From positions 1 through 64,000 of the forward strand of contig NZ_FNDJ01000002.1 in NCBI RefSeq assembly GCF_900099965.1: DNA of 64,000 nt, in the 5' to 3' direction. The notes under the pieces are model-generated. The model was not told the origin of the DNA. It made no database searches and was given only the letters and a program-made list of their open reading frames with translations. This document shows, piece after piece, positions 59,060 through 64,000 of this stretch. Each line of letters opens with the position of its first letter. Position 1 is the first letter of the stretch. Origin of the DNA: Nonomuraea jiangxiensis (GTDB taxonomy: Bacteria; Actinomycetota; Actinomycetes; Streptosporangiales; Streptosporangiaceae). A program made the translations under genes and the position numbers.

Positions 59060-59290
59060 CTCACCTACCTTCATGGGGCCCGTGTCATGCGCGGGGCGAA
59101 GTTTCCCATAGCTGGTTGATATCCGGGCAATGGGTGTCCGCAGCCATACCCCGCCCGGTCCGCTCCCGAAACATGAATTTCGTGTGGTTCGTCTCACCGG
59201 GGGGTCACGCATCCCCGCACATGCCTTACCGTGCGCTTATCGAGGCTGTGGGCAGAATGAGTGACCGAATCGGAGAGAGGTGTACCGAGC

Positions 59291-59944
59291 GTGCGGGTGC
59301 TGGTGGTAGAGGATGAGCGGGTGCTCGCCGACGCGATCGCGACCGGGCTCCGGCGCGAGGCCATGGCGGTCGACGTCGCCTACGACGGGGGCGGTGCTCT
59401 CGAGCGGACCTCCTACATCGACTACGACGTGATCGTGCTGGACCGCGACCTGCCGGTGGTCCACGGCGACGAGGTGTGCCGCCGGCTGGTGGAGCAGCGG
59501 TCAGCCTCGCGGATCCTCATGCTGACCGCCTCCGGCGACGTGGACGACAAGGTGGAGGGCCTCGGCCTCGGGGCCGACGACTACCTGGCCAAGCCGTTCG
59601 TGTTCATCGAGCTGGTGGCCCGGGTGCGGGCGCTCGGCCGGCGCTCGGCCCCGGCGTTGCCGCCGGTCCTGGAGCGCAGCGGGATCACGCTCGACCCGGG
59701 CAAGCGGCTGGTGCAGCGCGACGGCAGGGAGATCGTGCTCACCAAGAAGGAGTTCGCGGTCCTGGAGGAGCTGCTGCGCGCCGAGGGCGCCGTGGTCAGC
59801 CAGGAGGACCTGCTGGACAAGGCGTGGGACGAGAACATCGACCCGTTCACCAACGTGGTGCGGGTGACCATGATGACGCTGCGGAAGAAGCTGGGCGACC
59901 CTCAGGTGATCGAGACCGTGCCCGGTGTGGGGTACAAGTTGTGA
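59291..59944 (+). CDS. OmpR-family response regulator
   Basis: A 217-residue regulator. The receiver domain has VRVLVVEDERVLADAIATGL, the phospho-acceptor in YDVIVLDRDLPVVHGDE, Thr in ILMLTASGDVDDK and Lys in GADDYLAKPF. The winged helix has VLTKKEFAVLEELLRAEG, NVVRVTMMTLRKKLGD and VPGVGYKL. GTG 59291 begins at the receiver fold; GTG 59261 is in frame and would add ten residues. It overlaps the kinase gene as GTGA and forms a two-component pair with it. Targets unknown. Confidence 0.93.
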   Translation: MRVLVVEDERVLADAIATGLRREAMAVDVAYDGGGALERTSYIDYDVIVLDRDLPVVHGDEVCRRLVEQRSASRILMLTASGDVDDKVEGLGLGADDYLAKPFVFIELVARVRALGRRSAPALPPVLERSGITLDPGKRLVQRDGREIVLTKKEFAVLEELLRAEGAVVSQEDLLDKAWDENIDPFTNVVRVTMMTLRKKLGDPQVIETVPGVGYKL

Positions 59945-61248
59945 CTGACAGGCCGGACCGCGAGGCAGGGCCGACGCATCCGATGATCAGCCCGCACTCG
60001 TCGAGAAAGGCGACGCGGGTGCAGGAGGCGCCGCCGCCCGTCGGGCCGCCCGCCTGGGACGGCCCGCCCCCACCTGGTCAGCCGCCGGTGCAGCGAAGCA
60101 CCATGGCGTGGATGAAGGGGCTCCCGGAGAAGGTCAGCATCCGCTGGCGCCTGACGCTCACCTACGGCGCGCTCGTCTTCATCGCGTCCGCGGTGCTGCT
60201 GCTCTCGGTCTACATGATCCTGGGCACCGCCATCGAGAACGCGTGGCCGGCCCTCGACACGGGGCTGCCCCCCAGCCTGGATCGCCAGTACCAGGAGACC
60301 TGGACCAAGTGGCAGCAACTGGCGGTCTCGAACGCCCGGGGCGCGCTGCTCAACAGCGCCTTCCTCGCGCTGCTCGGCGTGGGCATCCTGGCGCTGATCA
60401 TCGGCTACTTCGTCGCCGACCGCGCGATGCGGCCGGTGGCCCAGATGACCGCCACCGCCCGCAAACTGTCGGAGAGCACCCTCGCCCACCAGCGCATCGC
60501 CCTGGAGGGCCCGAACGACGAGCTGAAGGAGCTCTCCGACACCTTCGACGCGATGCTCGCCCGGCTCAACGTCGCCTTCGACACCCAGCGGAGATTCGTG
60601 GCCAACGCCTCCCACGAATTGCGAACCCCCTTGACCATCAACCGGACCGTGCTGGAGATCGCGCTGTCAGACCCGGTGGCGTCCGAGGACCTCAAAGCGC
60701 TGGGCAGGACACTGCTGGAAGTCAACGCGCGTAACGAGAAGCTCATAGAGGGGCTGCTGTTGCTCGCCCGGAGCGAACGGGAACTCGCGGTACGCAAACC
60801 GCTCGACGTTCAGGAAGTCGCTCAGACGGCGGTCGAACAGGTCACGCCCTTCGCCGACGAACATGGTGTCGCCGTAACCACCGAACTGGTCAGTGCGCCT
60901 ACCACAGGTGACCCGGTCCTCCTGGAGCGTTGCATCAGCAACCTGCTGGAGAACGCGGTGAAGTACAACATTCCCGAAAACGGAAAAGTATGGATCCGGA
61001 CGGGAATGGCAGGCAGTGGCTTGGTTGTTCAGGTGGCGAACACGGGGCAACTCGTCCCGGCGTACGAGGTGAACAGCCTGTTCGAGCCGTTCAGGAGGCT
61101 CCATGCGGACCGCGTGGAATCAGCCAAGGGGGCAGGACTGGGGCTGTCCATCGTCCGTGCGGTGGTGCAGGCGCACGGCGGAAATGTGGCCGCCGTGCCG
61201 CGCGATGGTGGCGGACTCGTGGTCACCATTCGGCTTCCTGGACGCTGA
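59941..61248 (+). CDS. Sensor histidine kinase, partner of the response regulator
   Basis: A 435-residue kinase. A Pro-rich cytoplasmic N-terminus (PPPVGPPAWDGPPPPGQPP) of about 65 residues precedes span 1 (LTYGALVFIASAVLLLSVYM), a short external sensor of about 45 residues (LPPSLDRQYQETWTKWQQLA), span 2, HAMP (RAMRPVAQMTATARKLSES), HisKA with NASHELRTPLTINRT, and the ATPase with NLLENAVKYNIPENG, VANTGQLV and GAGLGLSIVRAVVQAHGG. The starting GTG overlaps the regulator stop. Confidence 0.93.
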   Translation: MTDRPDREAGPTHPMISPHSSRKATRVQEAPPPVGPPAWDGPPPPGQPPVQRSTMAWMKGLPEKVSIRWRLTLTYGALVFIASAVLLLSVYMILGTAIENAWPALDTGLPPSLDRQYQETWTKWQQLAVSNARGALLNSAFLALLGVGILALIIGYFVADRAMRPVAQMTATARKLSESTLAHQRIALEGPNDELKELSDTFDAMLARLNVAFDTQRRFVANASHELRTPLTINRTVLEIALSDPVASEDLKALGRTLLEVNARNEKLIEGLLLLARSERELAVRKPLDVQEVAQTAVEQVTPFADEHGVAVTTELVSAPTTGDPVLLERCISNLLENAVKYNIPENGKVWIRTGMAGSGLVVQVANTGQLVPAYEVNSLFEPFRRLHADRVESAKGAGLGLSIVRAVVQAHGGNVAAVPRDGGGLVVTIRLPGR

Positions 61249-61279
61249 CGCGCGGCATGCTCCGGGGGTTCGTCAGCGT
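61242..61279 (+). terminator. Inverted repeat at the kinase stop codon
   Basis: ACGCTGACG (containing the TGA stop) pairs with CGTCAGCGT over nine bases around a 21-base loop. It may serve as a weak terminator or RNA-stability hairpin; there is no U-tract. Confidence 0.4.
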
Positions 61280-61432
61280 GTTGATGCACAGGGGGCGTCT
61301 CGTTCTCGGCGCACATGTGGTTGGATGTGCCGTCGAACACGGTGGTGCAAGCGGCCAAGGCTGTGGGTTTCGCCATATTTGGCTAACCATTGCCGACGGC
61401 AGCAGGCACTGACGTGTTGGGAGGTTCGTTGT

Positions 61433-61476
61433 CCGTTCCAGCGGGGTACCGATGGGAAATCTCCCCGACGGAACGG
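61433..61476 (+). other. Structured leader candidate upstream of DUF4193 gene
   Basis: A nested hairpin with outer stem CCGTTCC/GGAACGG, a symmetric AG/AC internal loop, inner stem CGGGG/CCCCG and a 16-base loop ends 80 bp before the DUF4193 start. The 308-bp spacer 61249-61556 holds no credible gene, so this may be a transcribed leader element. Confidence 0.45.
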
Positions 61477-61556
61477 GCACAAGATGGGCCTCCCGGACGT
61501 TAGAAGACGCGCGACGAGCGCGAGGACATATAGATGAGGGGGATGGAGTAAGCACA

Positions 61557-61856
61557 ATGGCTACCGACTACGACAGCCCGCGCAAGACCGACGACGACCT
61601 GGGGGAAGACAGCCTCCAGGAACTCCAGGCGCGGCGCACCGACAAGTCGTCCGGCAGTATCGACATCGACGAGACCGATCTGGCGGAGTCGCTGGAGTTG
61701 CCCGGCGCCGACCTGTCGAACGAGGAGCTCTCCCTGCGGGTGATCCCCCGCCAGGCCGACGAGTTCACCTGCTCGCGTTGCTTCCTGGTGCATCACCGTA
61801 GCCAACTGGCGTCCGAGCGGAACGGCCAGCAGGTCTGCAGGGAGTGCGCCGCCTGA
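61557..61856 (+). CDS. DUF4193 family zinc-finger protein
   Basis: A 99-residue acidic protein conserved across actinobacteria. The N-terminal MATDYDSPRKTDDDLGEDSL and the C-terminal DEFTCSRCFLVHHRSQLA with VCRECAA give a C4 zinc site (two CxxC pairs). Its function is unknown; zinc ribbon and acidic tail suggest a regulatory or transcription-associated role, but this is speculation. The start is ATG 61557. The EcsC-like gene follows after 15 bp, with its own AAGGAGG. Confidence 0.9.
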   Translation: MATDYDSPRKTDDDLGEDSLQELQARRTDKSSGSIDIDETDLAESLELPGADLSNEELSLRVIPRQADEFTCSRCFLVHHRSQLASERNGQQVCRECAA

Positions 61857-61871
61857 TAAGGAGGCATTCGC

Positions 61872-62702
61872 GTGGCCGTACCGGAGAAAGACCACCACCG
61901 ACCGGGCAATGAGATCGCCGACCCCGATAACGAGGTCGGCGAGCTCGTAGGCAGGCTCACCACGCCCGGTGAGCTGGAGCCGGCCGAGCGGCGCAGGCTG
62001 CTCGGCCGACTAGCCCAGGCCCTGTCGACCGGGGCGAAGAAGGCGCGTGTGACCGGCGCGGGCCGGGGGCGCTGGGTGGCCGACGTCTTCCTCAACATCG
62101 CGCCCCGCATCCCGATCAGGGATCTGCAGACGCTTTCCGAGCACCATCACGGCCTGACCGGCGAGGAGCTCGCCGACGATCTGGTGCGCACCGCGCAGAA
62201 GGGCACGATGACGGTCGGCGCCATCGGCGGAGCGCTCGCGGCGGCCCAGTTCGCAGCCCCACCCCTCCTGCTCTCCGCCCCGGCGCAGCTGGTCGCGGAG
62301 ACCCTCGTCGTCGCCGCCATCGAGGTCAAGCTGCTGGCCGAACTGCACGAGGTCTACGGCGTACGCATCGACGGCACCGGCGCCCAGCGGGCCGTCGCCT
62401 TCACCGCGGCCTGGGCCAGGCAGCGCGGCATCGACCCCCTCGCCCCCGCCTCCGTCTCGCTCGCGCTCGGCGCGGCCACCAAGACGGCCCTCCGCAACCG
62501 CCTGATGCGCACGCTCGGCCGCCACCTGACCACCTTCGGCCCCTTCCTGACCGGCGCGATCGCGGGCGGGGCACTCAACCGGACGGCGACGAAGAAGCTG
62601 GGCAAGGCCGTACGCGACGACCTCCGAGGCAAGCAACCGGTGCGGCGCGGCCCCCGGCAGCCGGAGGTGAGCCCCGAACGGCGCGACGAGCTGGAGAGCT
62701 AG
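61872..62702 (+). CDS. EcsC-like membrane-associated protein
   Basis: A 276-residue protein with an acidic N-terminus, two or three weak hydrophobic segments (TVGAIGGALAAAQFAAPPLL, VAETLVVAAIEVKLLAELHE, LTTFGPFLTGAIAGGALN) and a basic tail. The alternation of amphipathic helices and the AQLVAETLVVAAIEVKLLAE segment recall the EcsC family, a low-confidence assignment. Function unknown. GTG 61872 follows AAGGAGG at 61859. It probably forms an operon with the DUF4193 gene. Confidence 0.75.
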   Translation: MAVPEKDHHRPGNEIADPDNEVGELVGRLTTPGELEPAERRRLLGRLAQALSTGAKKARVTGAGRGRWVADVFLNIAPRIPIRDLQTLSEHHHGLTGEELADDLVRTAQKGTMTVGAIGGALAAAQFAAPPLLLSAPAQLVAETLVVAAIEVKLLAELHEVYGVRIDGTGAQRAVAFTAAWARQRGIDPLAPASVSLALGAATKTALRNRLMRTLGRHLTTFGPFLTGAIAGGALNRTATKKLGKAVRDDLRGKQPVRRGPRQPEVSPERRDELES

Positions 62703-62726
62703 CCACCCGGCCCGGTGCCGCGCCCC

Positions 62727-63344
62727 TCAGCCCTGTGCGGCCGGTCGGCTGCGCAGGCCGTTGAAGGCCATCTTGAGCAGCGCGTCCGCCAGGTCGTCGG
62801 GCGAGGCGTTGCCGCGCGCGGGTTCGTACCACTCGGCGATCGAGTTGACGGTCCCGAACAGCAGCCGCGTGACCAGTGCCGGATCCACGTCGGGCCGGAG
62901 GCTGCCGTCCGCCGCCGCCTCCTTGACCAGCCGGCTGATGAACCGGTCGAACTCCCGCCGCCGCTCCAGCGCCGCCTGCTCGGTCACGCTGTTGCCGCGC
63001 ACCCGCAGCAGCAGCGTCACGTAGGGCAGCCGGTCGACGAGGATGCGCACGCTCTGCCGTACGACCCACTCCAGGCGCTCGATCGCCGGCCCCGCGGCGG
63101 CGCGCTCGTCGGCCACCATCGCGAAGAGCCCGTCGAGCGCCCGGTCGAGCGCCCGCCCCAGCAGTTGCTCCTTGCCGGGCACGTGGTAGTAGATGGCCGA
63201 CTTGGTGACGCCGAGCGCCCTGGCCAGGTCCTCCATGCTGGTGCCGTCATAGCCGCGCTCGTTGAAGACGTGCACGGCGATGGACAGGACGGACTCCGGA
63301 TCATGTCCGCGCCTGCGCGGGCGGGTGGGGGTCGGGGCGGCCAT
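62727..63344 (-). CDS. TetR-family regulator, likely of phenylacetate catabolism
   Basis: A 205-residue TetR protein. The HTH reads VLSIAVHVFNERGYDGTSME, DLARALGVTKSAIYYHVPGK, and the C-terminal domain (VTRLLFGTVNSIAEWYEPAR) matches the PaaR/TetR_C_33-like group that controls phenylacetyl-CoA genes in actinobacteria. The phenylacetate-CoA ligase gene ends 4 bp upstream on the same strand, which supports this role; phenylacetyl-CoA would be the expected inducer. The start is ATG 63344. Confidence 0.88.
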   Translation of the reverse strand: MAAPTPTRPRRRGHDPESVLSIAVHVFNERGYDGTSMEDLARALGVTKSAIYYHVPGKEQLLGRALDRALDGLFAMVADERAAAGPAIERLEWVVRQSVRILVDRLPYVTLLLRVRGNSVTEQAALERRREFDRFISRLVKEAAADGSLRPDVDPALVTRLLFGTVNSIAEWYEPARGNASPDDLADALLKMAFNGLRSRPAAQG

Positions 63345-63348
63345 AGTG

Positions 63349-64000
63349 CTAATTATCCCTGGTTGCCCGGCTGTCGATGACGCGTTTGAGCTTGCCGACC
63401 GAACGTTCCAGCGTCTCCGGGTCCACCACCTCGACCTCCACGCGCACGCCGACGGTGTCCTTGACCGCCTGGCGCAGCGCCTCGCCCGCCGCCGCCCGCT
63501 CGGTCAGTCCGGGGCGCGCCTCGACCTTGACGGTCATCACGTCCAGCCGCTCGGGCCGGGTCAGGTGGAGCTGGAAGTGCGGCGACAGCCCCGGCGTACG
63601 CAGGACGAGCTCCTCGATCTGGGTCGGGAACACGTTCACCCCGCGCAGGATGATCATGTCGTCGGTGCGGCCCGTCACCTTCTCCATGCGCCGGAACGCG
63701 GGCCTCGCGGTGCCCGGCAATAACCGGGTCAGGTCGCGGGTGCGATAGCGGATGACCGGCATGGCCTCCTTGGTGAGGCTGGTGAAGACCAGCTCGCCCG
63801 CGTCCGCCGGGTCGCCGGTGAGCGGATCGACCGTCTCCGGATAGAAATGGTCCTCCCAGACGTGCAGGCCGTCCTTGGTCTCCACGCACTCGTTGGCCAC
63901 GCCGGGGCCCATGACCTCCGACAGGCCGTAGATGTCCACGGCGTGCACGTCGAAGCGCTCCTCGATCTCCACGCGCATCCGCTCGGTCCACGGCTCGGCG
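63349..64000 (-). CDS. paaK: Phenylacetate-CoA ligase, C-terminal part (cut by window edge)
   Basis: The 3' half of an AMP-forming ligase runs off the right edge. Visible motifs are the A5-like VDIYGLSEVMGPGVANECVE, HVWEDHFYPETVDPLTG, TKEAMPVIRYRTRDLTRLL and the hinge GRTDDMIILRGVNVFPTQIE. The C-terminal domain ends VGKLKRVIDSRA. This is the PaaK pattern; it converts phenylacetate to phenylacetyl-CoA as the first step of the paa pathway. A TetR gene follows 4 bp downstream. The rest of a paa cluster may lie to the right. Confidence 0.92.
   Translation of the reverse strand, partial: AEPWTERMRVEIEERFDVHAVDIYGLSEVMGPGVANECVETKDGLHVWEDHFYPETVDPLTGDPADAGELVFTSLTKEAMPVIRYRTRDLTRLLPGTARPAFRRMEKVTGRTDDMIILRGVNVFPTQIEELVLRTPGLSPHFQLHLTRPERLDVMTVKVEARPGLTERAAAGEALRQAVKDTVGVRVEVEVVDPETLERSVGKLKRVIDSRATRDN

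Overview
The window is GC-rich DNA (roughly 70 percent by eye) with GTG and TTG starts, NNC/NNG codon preference and tightly packed operons joined by ATGA, GTGA or TGATG overlaps. It carries actinobacterial marker genes: septation protein SepH, DUF4193, DUF5997 beside an HTH-less LysR-like protein, an RNase HI/phosphatase fusion followed by rnpB, a Streptomyces-type subtilisin inhibitor, a ferrochelatase with a C-terminal cysteine cluster, and a terpene synthase. This fits a chromosomal segment of a filamentous actinomycete. A Streptosporangiaceae (Nonomuraea-like) origin is my guess, not something I could test.

Layout. 0-5 kb: the 3' end of an IS4-like transposase, a PAC2 protein, a frameshifted ankyrin gene, a class I terpene synthase and an NB-ARC/TPR ATPase. 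5-14.4 kb: an XRE/MmyB regulator, an ABC permease coupled to a hydrolase-ABC ATPase fusion, an NTF2-like protein, a thioesterase, a cytochrome P450, a methyltransferase and a shortened GNAT. 13.2-16.2 kb: a polytopic membrane protein with conserved-looking His/Asp/Glu motifs facing a copD-copC pair. 16.3-27 kb: an AurF-type diiron oxygenase with a TetR regulator, an orphan histidine kinase, a divergent operon of two acyl-CoA dehydrogenases and an acyl-CoA synthetase, a C45 acyltransferase, a WYL regulator and an Nramp-like transporter without the usual metal-site motifs.

27-38 kb: a secreted SSI inhibitor (predicted P1 Arg), an M19 dipeptidase, a Baeyer-Villiger-type monooxygenase with a glycine-rich insert, the housekeeping block nif3-zinc ribbon-RNase HI/phosphatase-rnpB, the LysR-like/DUF5997 pair, a Thr-rich tail-anchored protein, a double-MerR regulator with DUF6194, and a DUF7144 protein. 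38-49 kb: a SulP transporter fused to a beta-carbonic anhydrase, an anchored QRP-repeat protein, a PEBP lipoprotein, two PH-domain membrane proteins, a 42-bp tandem repeat array and a very long SepH.

49-64 kb: a degenerate subtilase, an aldonolactone oxidase, a polysaccharide deacetylase, an MFS transporter, a lytic transglycosylase, a ferrochelatase, an S9 peptidase with an inositol-phosphatase-like enzyme, a two-component system, DUF4193, an EcsC-like protein, and at the right edge a TetR gene with the 3' part of a phenylacetate-CoA ligase gene.

Most of the window is ordinary core chromosome. The points I would look at first are the hydrolase-ABC fusion, the CopCD-linked membrane protein, the Gly-rich insert in the monooxygenase, the oversized SepH, the divergent Nramp protein, the 42-bp repeat array, and several unassigned inverted repeats placed like operators or structured RNAs. 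I found no tRNA, CRISPR array, prophage or origin.
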